Assembly: GCA_963818695.1 (NCBI GenBank) | Contig: CAWFTG010000009.1 | Span: forward strand, 248,001-312,000 | DNA length: 64,000 nucleotides | Direction of reading: 5' to 3' | Source of the DNA: AP-15 sp963818695 | Lineage (GTDB): Bacteria; Pseudomonadota; Alphaproteobacteria; ATCC43930; CGMCC-115725 | Shown: positions 8,661 to 17,156 of the stretch, piece after piece | How positions within the stretch are numbered: position 1 is the first letter of the stretch | Layout of the letters: each line of letters starts with the position of its first letter | Position numbers and translations under genes: made by a program | Notes under the pieces: model-generated | Database searches by the model: none | What the model saw: the letters and a program-made list of their open reading frames with translations, nothing else | Told to the model about the DNA's origin: nothing

Positions 8661-9911
8661 CGCCGCCCAGGGCTGCCAGGTCTGCTGAGCGGGCGGCTGG
8701 CGTTCTTTTACGGCTGGGTCATCCTCGGCTGCCTGTGCTGCGCCGGTTTTTCGCGGCAGGGGCCGGCGGTCGCGACATTGTCGATCTTTGTCGAACCGCT
8801 GACCCGCGAATTCGGCTGGTCTCGCGCCGCCCTTTCGGGGGCAGTGTCGTTGGGCGGGGTATTGGCGGCGCTGACCTCTCCGCTGATCGGTCCGCTGGTC
8901 GACCGTCACGGCTCGCGCGTGACATTGTCCCTCGCAGTACTCGCGATCGCAGCGACGATGATGCTGCTGTCTCTGACCCAGTCGCTGCTCGTCTTTTACC
9001 TGCTGTTCTGCGTCGCCCGGATGGTTTGGGCCGGCCCGTTCGAGCTCGCGATCTACGGCGCCGTAGCTAATTGGTTTGTCGCTCGTCGTCCCTTCGCCAC
9101 CTCGATCGTCACGGTGGCGCAGGCCGCCGGTCTCGTCGCGATGCCGCTGATCGCGCAATTGGCGATGCTGCACAGCGGCTGGCGCTTCGGCTGGCTGGCG
9201 ATCGGGTCACTGACCCTGGTGGTCGGTTTTCTGCCGGTCTGGCTGTTCGTGGTGCGCCGGCCGGAGGATCTGGGGCTTGTCCCCGACCGGCAGCCCGCCA
9301 CCGGTGTCGCCGCCCGTCTGCCGCGGCTCGAGGAGCCGAGCTTCTCGCGCCGGGAAGCCGTCGGCACCGCCGCATTCTGGCTTCTGCTGCTGTACACTGT
9401 GCTGGTCTACCCGGTGCAGGCCGGGGTCAGCCTGCACCAGGCGGCGCATCTGATCGAGCGTGGCGTCGCGCCGACCATCGCCGCGGCGATCGTCAGCACC
9501 TTTTCGCTGACCTCGGCGACCGCGAGCCTGGCTTGCGGGTTCCTGCCGCGCTGGTTGCCGATCCGTTATCCGATGGCACTCATCGGCGTTTTCCTGACCC
9601 TCGCCACCTTACTGATGGTCGGAATATCGTCGGAAGGAGAAGGGTATGTTGCCGCCGCGATGTTCGGCTTTGGCATCGGCGGGCTCTTGACATTGCTGCC
9701 GATCGCCTGGGCCGATTATTTCGGCCGCGCCAATTATGCGGCGATCCGCAGTGTCGCGCTATCGGCGCAGGTGCTGGCCCAAGCGGCAGGTCCGCTGCTC
9801 TCGGGCGCGCTGCGTGACTGGACCGGGAATTATGCGTTGTCGCTGCAGTGCTTCGCCGTGCTCTCCGGGCTCAGTATTTTGGCGGCCCTGATGGCGCGCC
9901 GGCCGAAATAA
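8601..9911 (+). CDS. MFS transporter
   Basis: About 436 residues with twelve predicted membrane segments, starting with FFYGWVILGCLCCAGFS. The loop between helices 2 and 3 carries LIGPLVDRHGSR, the MFS motif A variant. The closest familiar groups are oxalate/formate-type and monocarboxylate-type MFS carriers (YGW start, LTREFGWSRAALSGA after helix 1); this is family-level recognition. The start is uncertain. The ATG at 8601 lies inside a dispersed repeat, which then encodes the first 20 or so residues; the native N terminus may have been overwritten. It likely imports the substrate handled by the SDR before it and the diiron protein after it. Confidence 0.75.
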   Translation: MTSARSSVALSSRFRGNDGGRRPGLPGLLSGRLAFFYGWVILGCLCCAGFSRQGPAVATLSIFVEPLTREFGWSRAALSGAVSLGGVLAALTSPLIGPLVDRHGSRVTLSLAVLAIAATMMLLSLTQSLLVFYLLFCVARMVWAGPFELAIYGAVANWFVARRPFATSIVTVAQAAGLVAMPLIAQLAMLHSGWRFGWLAIGSLTLVVGFLPVWLFVVRRPEDLGLVPDRQPATGVAARLPRLEEPSFSRREAVGTAAFWLLLLYTVLVYPVQAGVSLHQAAHLIERGVAPTIAAAIVSTFSLTSATASLACGFLPRWLPIRYPMALIGVFLTLATLLMVGISSEGEGYVAAAMFGFGIGGLLTLLPIAWADYFGRANYAAIRSVALSAQVLAQAAGPLLSGALRDWTGNYALSLQCFAVLSGLSILAALMARRPK

Positions 9912-9998
9912 GGCGAGGTGACGCAGCACGCTCGCGCCGGTTGTTGCAAGTGCACGCAGATGCACTATGATTCATTCGATTGGCTCGGGAGGTACGGC

Positions 9999-10970
9999 AT
10001 GGAGCGTGGCCACCACATCGACATCCGCAACATCGCCTATTTCCACCACGTCTACGACAGCGAACAGCCGGACATGCGGCGCCTCTACGAGCAGGCCAAA
10101 ATCGATCAGTGGAACGCCGCGACGGACATCGACTGGGAGCAGCCGCTCGAGGGTGATGGCGGTCTGATCGCCGATGATCTGGTCGACATTCACGGAACGA
10201 AATTCTGGGACCGGCTGTCCGACGCCCAGCGGGTCGAGCTCAACCGTTGCGTCAGCCGGTGGCGCATCTCGACCCTAATGGCCGGCGAGCACGGCGCGAT
10301 GCTGGTGTGCAGCCAGCTGGTCGAGAACGTGCAGGGGCAGGACGCCAAATTGTTCCAGGCGACGCAAGTCGTCGACGAGGCGCGTCACAATGAGGTATTG
10401 CACCGCTATGTGACGTTGCGCCTCGACGGCGAGACCTACCCGCTTGCCGGCAATGTCAGGGAAATCTTCGACACCCTGCTCGGCACTTCCGCCTGGTATC
10501 TGAAGACGATCGGCCTTCAGCTCGTCGCGGAAACCTTTGCCGTCTCGCTCTTTCGCATGCTCGCCGAGTCATCGAAGGATGCGATCCTGCGCCAGGTGTG
10601 CCGGCGGATCCTGCAGGACGAAGCGCGCCATATGGGGTTTGGCATGCTGTCATTGCCGGCGGTCGTGGCCGAGGCCTCCGCGGCGGAACGGCGCGAAATG
10701 GAAGACTTCGCGGTGTGGGCCTTGAACCGCACCCTGCGCGGGATCTTCCCGCTCGCCGCCTATGAGGATATGGGGTTCGACCGAGCCGACATCGAGGAGA
10801 TTAAGCTGCTGCGCCGCGAACGCGCGGCGGGCGGCGACGAAACCGCGTTCCGCAAATACTTTCGCCGCGACCTGCACGCCGGCCTCGTGCGCAACTTGCG
10901 CAAAGTCGGCGTCCTCAGTCCGCGGATCGAGCCGGACATCGCTTCATTGGGAATCTCGCTCGCCGCCTGA
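9999..10970 (+). CDS. Ferritin-like diiron protein, putative oxygenase
   Basis: A 323-residue helical protein. ATG at 9999 has a strong GGGAGG (9987-9992) at good spacing. Carboxylate and His ligands expected for a diiron site are present: Glu in MAGEHGAM, DEARH near residue 130, Glu in LVAETFAV, and a second DEARH in ILQDEARHMGF. This spacing is that of ferritin-like oxygenases related to AurF-type N-oxygenases and ribonucleotide-reductase-R2-like proteins. Reaction and substrate are not known. The SDR-MFS-diiron order suggests uptake and oxidation of a small molecule. Confidence 0.7.
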   Translation: MERGHHIDIRNIAYFHHVYDSEQPDMRRLYEQAKIDQWNAATDIDWEQPLEGDGGLIADDLVDIHGTKFWDRLSDAQRVELNRCVSRWRISTLMAGEHGAMLVCSQLVENVQGQDAKLFQATQVVDEARHNEVLHRYVTLRLDGETYPLAGNVREIFDTLLGTSAWYLKTIGLQLVAETFAVSLFRMLAESSKDAILRQVCRRILQDEARHMGFGMLSLPAVVAEASAAERREMEDFAVWALNRTLRGIFPLAAYEDMGFDRADIEEIKLLRRERAAGGDETAFRKYFRRDLHAGLVRNLRKVGVLSPRIEPDIASLGISLAA

Positions 10971-11022
10971 ACCTGCCCGGCTTGCCAAGATGAGGGGCGT
11001 CATGTATCTGCGACACCCAAGC

Positions 11023-11097
<75 letters not shown>

Positions 11098-11131
11098 TTT
11101 GAGCCGCCGACAGTCGAGAGCGCACGAAGCG

Positions 11132-12304
11132 ATGCGACTGCCGCCCGATCTTTTTGAAGGCGCCAAAGCACGGGCGGTTACTTGGCTGACCGCGTGGGAT
11201 TCGCAGGGCACTCACCGCACCGCGACAGCTGGCGACGAGGCGGGCGCTCTGTGGCTGGCGCAGCAGGCGGCGGAGATCGGCGTCGAACCAGCCACCGAAG
11301 TGTTTGCACTGGATCGGCTAGACCCGGTCGCCTGCTATCTGGAGCTCGATGGCAAGCGCATCTCAGGGGTGCCGGCATTTGACGCGCCCGCTACCGGTGC
11401 CAACGGCGTAATTGGCGCCCTTAGCCTCAGCGGCCATAATGAGGCTGTTCTTATCACCGAGCTGCCGCCCCAATCGGTCTATACGGGGCAGTACGAGAGG
11501 TTGCGCCGTGATACCTCGCATCGCGCTCTGGTGATCATCTGCGCTGGTGCGTGCCCGGGTCTGGCGATGCTGAATGCTGAAGGGTTCCGCCATCCGTACG
11601 GTGCGCCAACAATTCACCTGTCGAGCGAGAAGAGGAAGACCGTGCTCGCCGGTGCCGCACGCGCTGCACCTGCCCGGGTAGTTGCAGACAGCCGATACGT
11701 TCCGGCGGCGGCCCGCAACGTGGTCGTCGCGATCCGCGGGTCCCGGCGCGCCTCTCCGCCAGTGGTAGTCATGACGCCACGCAGCTCGTGGTGGCAGTCG
11801 ACCGCCGAGCGGGGCGGCGGCCTCGTTTGCTGGCTCGAATCATTGCGTGCGCTGGTCGCGGCTCCGCCCGCCTGCAACGTGATCCTCACCGCCAACAGCG
11901 GGCATGAACTCGGCCATCTCGGTCTCGACGATTTCATGGCACGGCGGCCGGGGTGGGAGCGTCCGATTTCCGAAGGCGGCGCCACCTGGGTACATTTCGG
12001 CGCAAACATCGGTGCCGCCGACGGCCAACTCTCGTTGCAATCGGCGAGTGACGACCTGCGCCGGTTGACCCAGGCTGAACTCGCCCGCGCCGGTCAAGCA
12101 CCGGATATAGTCGCTCCCAAGACGCTTGTGCCCAGCGGCGAAACCCGCGACATCCATCGGGCCGGCGGATGCTATGTCACCTTGGTGGGCAGCAATCCGC
12201 TATTCCATCTGCCGCAGGACCGCTGGCCTCACGCGGTCGATCCGGACGTCGTGACCCGCGTCGCCGCCGCCGCCGCCGCTCTGGCGGTGAAGTTGACGCG
12301 CTGA
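11132..12304 (+). CDS. M28-like aminopeptidase-fold protein with altered metal site
   Basis: About 390 residues. The ATG at 11132 is preferred over a TTG overlapping the tRNA end. The layout resembles M28 peptidases with an inserted PA-like domain: ATAGDEAGALWLAQQAAEIG at the N terminus, then VVVMTPRSSWWQSTAERGGG where M28 enzymes have the zinc-binding H-x-D motif, then ILTANSGHELGHLG where they have the catalytic EE. The first His and Asp ligands are absent (TPRSSWW instead of GHYDS). It may be an inactive relative or use a different site. No signal peptide. The family call is tentative. Confidence 0.55.
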   Translation: MRLPPDLFEGAKARAVTWLTAWDSQGTHRTATAGDEAGALWLAQQAAEIGVEPATEVFALDRLDPVACYLELDGKRISGVPAFDAPATGANGVIGALSLSGHNEAVLITELPPQSVYTGQYERLRRDTSHRALVIICAGACPGLAMLNAEGFRHPYGAPTIHLSSEKRKTVLAGAARAAPARVVADSRYVPAAARNVVVAIRGSRRASPPVVVMTPRSSWWQSTAERGGGLVCWLESLRALVAAPPACNVILTANSGHELGHLGLDDFMARRPGWERPISEGGATWVHFGANIGAADGQLSLQSASDDLRRLTQAELARAGQAPDIVAPKTLVPSGETRDIHRAGGCYVTLVGSNPLFHLPQDRWPHAVDPDVVTRVAAAAAALAVKLTR

Positions 12305-12339
12305 TGGTTGCTCGCGCCCCGGTAGACCGGCGGCGCGGA

Positions 12340-13143
12340 TTACGACGCCACCCGGATCGAGGTGGCTTCTGGCCCCTTTCGACCTTCGGCCACGCCGATG
12401 AAGACGCGCTGACCCTCGTTCAAACGCGTGACGCCGGCCCTCTCGAGCACGGAGGCGTGCACGAATATATCCTTCCCGCCGCCGTCCCGAACGATGAAAC
12501 CGAATCCCTTGGCGGCGTTGTACCACTTCACCGTCCCGATTTCCTGGACGCTTGCTTCCAATAGCTGTCGGTCTGATCGCGATCCGAAGTTCTTTCGCGG
12601 CGAGCCGGGCGGAGTTGCGGTTCTGCTATCCACGCTGAGGATTTCGGTCACCTGAGGACCCCGCTGCCCCAGAGCCACCCGCAACTCGAGCGTCTCGCCC
12701 GGCTGCAAGGTGCTGATGCCGATGCCGGCAAGCGCGGTCGCGTGAAGGAAAGCGTCGCCGGACCCATCCGAGAGCTCGATGAACCCATATCGTTTATTCG
12801 GGTTGAACCATTTCACCTTGCCCCGGAGCGGTGCGTCGGCGGATTTCCCGATTTCGGGATGAGCAGATCCTGCCGCAACGTCCGGATTGCCCGGCAGGTG
12901 GTCATGATCGCCCTCATTCTCGATTTCCGGTTGGGCAGATCCTGCCGGGACACCCGGATTGCTCGGCAGGTGGTCGTGATCGTCTTCTTTCTCGAGTTGG
13001 GGTTGGGCAAATTCTGCCGGGGCGTCGGGATTGTTCGGCGGGTGGTCATGGTTGTCGGCCTCAACTACGCGCCGTCTCCTTTGACGAAAATCTCTGCTTC
13101 TTTCGGAGATCAAATTCCGAAATGCTTCCCACGCCGCTACCAT
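12340..13143 (-). CDS. Double cold-shock-domain protein with three 24-residue repeats
   Basis: A 267-residue protein. ATG at 13143 has GCGAGG seven bases upstream. Residues 1-29 are basic. Residues 30-101 hold three 24-residue repeats rich in His, Asp and Pro (DHDHLP-NP core). CSD1 spans about 107-170, with RNP1-like KRYGFIEL and RNP2-like DAFLHA. CSD2 spans about 202-265, with KGFGFIV and DIFVHA. Alphaproteobacterial cold-shock proteins with two domains are common; they bind single-stranded RNA or DNA in the cytoplasm. The repeat linker with paired His/Asp is unusual and could bind metal or act as a flexible spacer. The function of the linker is inference. Confidence 0.85.
   Translation of the reverse strand: MVAAWEAFRNLISERSRDFRQRRRRVVEADNHDHPPNNPDAPAEFAQPQLEKEDDHDHLPSNPGVPAGSAQPEIENEGDHDHLPGNPDVAAGSAHPEIGKSADAPLRGKVKWFNPNKRYGFIELSDGSGDAFLHATALAGIGISTLQPGETLELRVALGQRGPQVTEILSVDSRTATPPGSPRKNFGSRSDRQLLEASVQEIGTVKWYNAAKGFGFIVRDGGGKDIFVHASVLERAGVTRLNEGQRVFIGVAEGRKGPEATSIRVAS
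12841..13056 (-). repeat. Three 72-bp tandem repeats in the cold-shock gene
   Basis: Three 72-bp units encode the 24-residue repeats at residues 30-53, 54-77 and 78-101. Copies two and three are the closest pair (DHDHLP, AGSA-PEI). Copy number may vary between strains. Confidence 0.8.
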
Positions 13144-13324
13144 GCGCGACCTCGCCAGTTTGGGCCGAAACTTCACTCTTCGCGACTGCGAGCGCAAGTG
13201 GACAATGCACAGCGGGAGGAGGCCGATTATCCTTCCGGAGGGATTTCGAACGGTTGTCCATTGCGTTACGATTTCCGATGCGAGGTCCGGCGTCGAGGGC
13301 AGGCAAACACGGGAGGAAGCTGGC

Positions 13325-14164
13325 ATGACGGAAATCCAACGAGTGGCGATCGTCACCGGTGCAGCCGGCGGCATCGGCAGGGCCATGGTACGGGGCCTGT
13401 TGGCGGCGGGGATCCGGGTTGCCGGCGTCGATCGCGACCGTGAGCCGCTGGACGCGCTCGCGGCGAGCGGGCGCGAGCAAGGCAAGGCGGATGAGCTCCT
13501 CACCATCCAAACCGATCTGACCAATGATTCCGCGACCGAGGAGATCACCAGAGCCACCCGCGCCCGGTTCGGCCGCATCGACATTCTCGTAAATAATGCC
13601 GGCATCGGTCCCGGTTCGATCCGGCGTGACAGCTGGCAGCTCCCGCTCAAATTCTGGGAGATCACGCCTGATCAGTGGCGCCTTTTTGTTGCCGTCCATA
13701 CGACGGCGCCGCTGGCGCTCACGAACGCTGTCGTGCCCGAGATGATGCGCCAGGGCTGGGGCCGGATCATCAATGTCACGACCAGCCTAGGCACGATGAT
13801 AAACGCCGGCTCCCCGACCTACGGGCCGTCGAAGGCCGCGCTCGAAGCGCTCAGCGCAATCATGGCAAAGGACCTCGACGGCACCGGAGTCACCGTCAAC
13901 GTCTTGGTTCCGGGCGGGGTGACCAATACGCCGATGATCTCCGACGAAGCCGGTTTCGAGCGCGCCAGCCTCATCCAGCCGGAAGTCATGGCCCCGCCTG
14001 TCGTTTGGCTCGTCTCCGATGCGGCCGGGAAAGTCACCGGTCGGCGCTTTCTCGCGGTCCATTGGGATACCGGGCTGCCGCCCGAACAAGCGGCCGAGAA
14101 GGCAGGGGCGCCGGTGGCGTGGACCAGCATTGCGACGATGCCGATTACGCCCAGCCGGCCTTAG
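13325..14164 (+). CDS. SDR family oxidoreductase
   Basis: A 279-residue SDR starting at ATG 13325, with GGGAGGAAG upstream. Motifs are TGAAGGIG, DILVNNAGIG, NVTTSLGTM and YGPSKAA with catalytic Tyr and Lys. The C-terminal part replaces the usual DGG end by TGRRFLAVHWDTGLPPEQAA, as in the frameshifted SDR at 560-1376. These two belong to one unusual SDR subfamily. It is followed 32 bases later by an amidohydrolase, with which it probably forms an operon. Confidence 0.85.
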   Translation: MTEIQRVAIVTGAAGGIGRAMVRGLLAAGIRVAGVDRDREPLDALAASGREQGKADELLTIQTDLTNDSATEEITRATRARFGRIDILVNNAGIGPGSIRRDSWQLPLKFWEITPDQWRLFVAVHTTAPLALTNAVVPEMMRQGWGRIINVTTSLGTMINAGSPTYGPSKAALEALSAIMAKDLDGTGVTVNVLVPGGVTNTPMISDEAGFERASLIQPEVMAPPVVWLVSDAAGKVTGRRFLAVHWDTGLPPEQAAEKAGAPVAWTSIATMPITPSRP

Positions 14165-14196
14165 CCTATTCTCGTGGTTTCGAAGGAGGACTTGTC

Positions 14197-15325
14197 ATGA
14201 CTGCTACCTACAACGTCATCGATGCCGATGGCCACATACTGGAGCCGCTCGATCTCTGGGACAAATACATCGATCCCGAGTTCCGCGAGCGGCGGCCGCG
14301 GTTTGTCATCGACGAGAACGGCAAGGAGCGCCTCAAGGTCGAGGGCAAATTGCTGGGCAATCCGCGGGGGATCGGCAGCCTCGGCGCTGTCGGTGTCCGG
14401 CAAGGCGCCGTCAAGCTCGACAGCCTCAAATATGCCGAAGGGAAGAAGGGCGGATTCGACCCGCACGCCCGCATCGTCGACATGGATGCCGACGGGATCG
14501 ACGCGGCCTTCCTATACCCGAGCCTCGGCCTGTTCGCCGGCGCTGTCGAGGAGCCCGGGCTCGCGGCCGGGATGTGCCGCGCCTACAATCGCTGGCTCGC
14601 CGATTACTGCAAGCCTTACCCCGACCGGCTGTTCGGGGTCGCGATGCTGCCGATGCAGTCGGTCGAGCTCGCGATCGAGGAGATGCGCTACGCTCGCGAG
14701 GTGCTCGGGATGCGCGGCGGGTTCCTGCGGCCGAACCCGTACCACGGCAACAAGATGATCAGCGCCCCGATCTACGAGCCGTTCTGGACGATGGCCGAAG
14801 AGCTCGACTTCTCGATCGGCTTTCACGAGGGCTCGACCACCGCGATGCCCACGGTCGGCGTCGACCGCTTCGAGGCTGACCGCGCGGCGCGCCACATGAT
14901 CAGCCACACGATGGAGATGATGCTGGCGGCGATGGCCGTGATCTGGGGCGGCGTCGTCGATCGCCACCCGCGATTGCGCGTCGCGTTCCTCGAATCGGGC
15001 GGCGGCTGGATCGCACCGTGGCTCGACCGCATGGACCGTCATTTCGATGACGACGGCTTCAACGATACCGCCCCGAGGATGCGGCCGAGCGAACTCTTCC
15101 AGCGCAATTGCTGGATCTCCTTCGAGCCGGTCGAGAACAGCATCGCCGTGCTGGCCGACTATATCGGCCCGCACAAGATCATGTGGGCGACCGATTACCC
15201 GCATCAGGACGGCTTCTTCCCGGGCGCGCCTGCAGATGATCCGCGACCGGCTCGGGCCGTTGTCCCCCGAGGGGAGGCACCAGGTGCTGGCCGGCGGCGC
15301 AATGGGGTTCTACGCCTTGCAGTAA
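14197..15325 (+). pseudogene. Amidohydrolase family 2 protein, frameshift near the C terminus
   Basis: ATG at 14197 follows a strong GAAGGAGG. The protein has the metal-dependent TIM-barrel marks of PF04909: DADGHILEP at the N terminus (first metal ligands), FHEGSTT in the middle, LESGGGWIAPWLDRMDRH, and ATDYPHQDGFFPGAP near the end. At about 15231 one extra base shifts the frame. Without it the protein continues as QMIRDRLGPLSPEGRHQVLA to a stop at 15325, about 375 residues. Members hydrolyse or decarboxylate cyclic or aromatic acids (ACMSD-like group). All catalytic residues precede the break, so the altered product could be partly functional if the indel is real. Partner of the SDR upstream. 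Confidence 0.85.
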
Positions 15326-15352
15326 CGCTACACTCGTTTCGGATCTGCCGTC

Positions 15353-16258
15353 CTAAGCCGACCTGGGCACACGATAGCGAAGCGCCTCGACCAGTAAGGC
15401 GAAGGCTGGTGTGGGTTGGCGGCGGCTCGGGTAGTAGAGGTGATAGCCCGAATAGGGCGGGCACCAATCCTCGAGCACGCGCTTGAGACGGGCCTTCGCG
15501 ATGTAGGGTAGCGCCACGTCCTCCGGCACATAGGCCAGGCCGAACCCGGCCAGCGCGGCATTGAGCATCTGGAAGGTACCGTTGAAGACGAGTTGGCCTT
15601 CGACATGCACCCCTAGCTCGCGGCCGTCTTTCCCGAATTCCCAGGCGTATAGGCCGCCATGCGTGGGCAGACGCAGATTGATGCAGTTGTGAGCGATCAG
15701 CTCCTGCGGCCTCTGCGGTTCCGGCCGCGTGTTGAAATAGGACGGAGCCCCCACGACGGCGCTGCGCATGTCCGGCCCGATGCGCACCGCGATCATGTCT
15801 TTTGCCACTTGCTCCCCGCTTCGCACGCCGGCGTCAAAACGCTCAGCGACGATGTCGGTCAGGCCATAGTCGATGATGATCTCTACTTTGATGTCCGGAA
15901 ACTGCCGCAGCAGCTTCGTCAGTTTCGGCCAGAGGATCGTGTCGGCCGCATAGTCCGTAGCGGTGATCCGAATGGTGCCGGCCGGCTTCTCCCGAAGTTC
16001 GCTCAAAGCATCGAGCCCGGCCTCGATCTCCTCGAACCGCGGGCCGATCGTGTGAAGCAGGCGGTCGCCCGCCTCCGTTGGCGAGACGCTGCGCGTGGTG
16101 CGGGTCAACAGCCGAAGGCCGAGCCGTTCCTCGAGACCACGAATGGTGTGGCTCAGCGCCGACTGAGAAACGCCCAGCTTTGCTGCGGCCTTCGTGAAAC
16201 TGCGCTCTTGCCCCACAGCCAGGAAGGCCAGGAGGTCATCCAGATTTCCGCGGTGCAT
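15353..16258 (-). CDS. LysR family transcriptional regulator
   Basis: A 301-residue LysR protein. The N-terminal winged helix reads MHRGNLDDLLAFLAVGQE then AAAKLGVSQSALSHTIRGLE, and the co-inducer domain starts near residue 90 (GTIRITATDYAA). It is divergent from the DUF2255 gene at 16357 across about 98 bases, the usual arrangement for a LysR and its target. No obvious ribosome site precedes the ATG at 16258. The inducer is unknown. Confidence 0.9.
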   Translation of the reverse strand: MHRGNLDDLLAFLAVGQERSFTKAAAKLGVSQSALSHTIRGLEERLGLRLLTRTTRSVSPTEAGDRLLHTIGPRFEEIEAGLDALSELREKPAGTIRITATDYAADTILWPKLTKLLRQFPDIKVEIIIDYGLTDIVAERFDAGVRSGEQVAKDMIAVRIGPDMRSAVVGAPSYFNTRPEPQRPQELIAHNCINLRLPTHGGLYAWEFGKDGRELGVHVEGQLVFNGTFQMLNAALAGFGLAYVPEDVALPYIAKARLKRVLEDWCPPYSGYHLYYPSRRQPTPAFALLVEALRYRVPRSA

Positions 16259-16356
16259 TTATGGCACACGCTCATAAGTCCATGCGAATTATAGGACCTA
16301 ATCGCGCCAGATGCGCGCTTCTAAATCATGCTTGCGAGACTACGGGAGGTTGGGCC

Positions 16357-16719
16357 ATGGCGAAATTCGACGCCGACACCCTGCGCGAATTGCGCGAGGT
16401 GCAGGAGGTGAGGATCCGGACCCAGAAGCACCCCAAGAGCGCGGTCGTGATCTGGGTAGTGGTCGCCGACGACGAGGTCTTTGTGCGTTCGTGGCTCGGC
16501 GCCAGGGGGCGCTGGTACCGGAACCTCGCGGCGGGCGGGCCGGCCACATTGGAGTTTGCCGGACGCCGCTTGGCGGTGCAGGCAATCCCAGCGGCCGACC
16601 AAGATGCGGTCGCCCGGACCAGCCGCGAATTCCTAAGGAAATACCATGGGAGCACCCATGCGCAGGAAATGGTGCGCTCCGAAACCTTGCCGACAACGCT
16701 GCGGCTCGAACCACCCTGA
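16357..16719 (+). CDS. DUF2255 family protein
   Basis: A 120-residue protein. ATG at 16357 has GGGAGG eight bases upstream. It shows the DUF2255 pattern: EVRIRTQKHPKSAVVIWVVV, then DDEVFVRSWLGARGRWYRN and LEFAGRRLAV. The fold is expected to be a split barrel like flavin-binding PNPOx or nitroreductase-like (Ddn) proteins; a flavin or F420 role is plausible but unproven. Probably controlled by the divergent LysR. Confidence 0.8.
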   Translation: MAKFDADTLRELREVQEVRIRTQKHPKSAVVIWVVVADDEVFVRSWLGARGRWYRNLAAGGPATLEFAGRRLAVQAIPAADQDAVARTSREFLRKYHGSTHAQEMVRSETLPTTLRLEPP

Positions 16720-16811
16720 TCTGCCGTGTCATGATCGAGGTCGTGGAGGCGACCTGCGCCAACCGCGCTGGCGGGTCTAATGTTACGAAGCAAACGCTTG
16801 GTCCGCACCCA

Positions 16812-16915
16812 TTTTTTCGTCGCGCCCGCGAAAGCGGGCACCCAGAGCTTGCCCCTGGCGTGAACAGGGGGCAGCCAGCACCGGCACCAAGCCTGTGGCC
16901 CTGGACCCCCGCAAG
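16812..16915. repeat. Intergenic palindromic repeat cluster
   Basis: Contains hairpins CGCCCGCGAAAGCGGGC and CCCCTGGCGTGAACAGGGG plus a further G/C-rich arm. It is a typical alphaproteobacterial dispersed intergenic repeat, with no coding content. Confidence 0.55.
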
Positions 16916-16944
16916 CGAGCCTGTCAAGAAATTGATTCAATGCA

Positions 16945-17107
16945 GCGAAGGCAGAGCTGCAGCGAGGTGGTGCGTGCTTCGAGGCCCGCCCGCCGGGCGC
17001 TCCTCAGCATGAGGTAATCCTTTGACATCTCTAAGAGAACCCCCTCGTCCTGAGGAGGCCGCGAAGCGGCCGTCTCGAAGGACGCACAAAGCTGATCCAG
17101 CCACTCG
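16945..17107 (-). repeat. Dispersed ~150-bp repeat, copy A
   Basis: The reverse complement reads GTGCGTCCTTCGAGACGGCC, GCGGCCTCCTCAGGA, CTCATGCTGAGGAGC and CTCGAAGCACGCAC. The same blocks, in order, occur on the plus strand at 45493-45640. The outer parts (GTGCGTCCTTCGAG and CTCGAAGCACGCAC) are imperfect inverted repeats, so the element could fold into a long hairpin. It has no ORF and resembles a MITE or a REP-type element. Confidence 0.75.
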
Positions 17108-17156
17108 CCGATTTTCCTGAAAGCCTCTTTCGCGGGGGCGACGAGGGAAGAGCAGG

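Noticed and set aside
8499..9817. Several long ORFs antisense to or overlapping the MFS gene
   Set aside because: They are Arg/Pro-rich frame shadows in GC-rich DNA with no family features.
13675..15486. A 603-codon ORF fusing SDR antiframe and amidohydrolase
   Set aside because: The first 170 codons are a shifted reading of the SDR at 13325; a strong ribosome site defines the amidohydrolase start at 14197.
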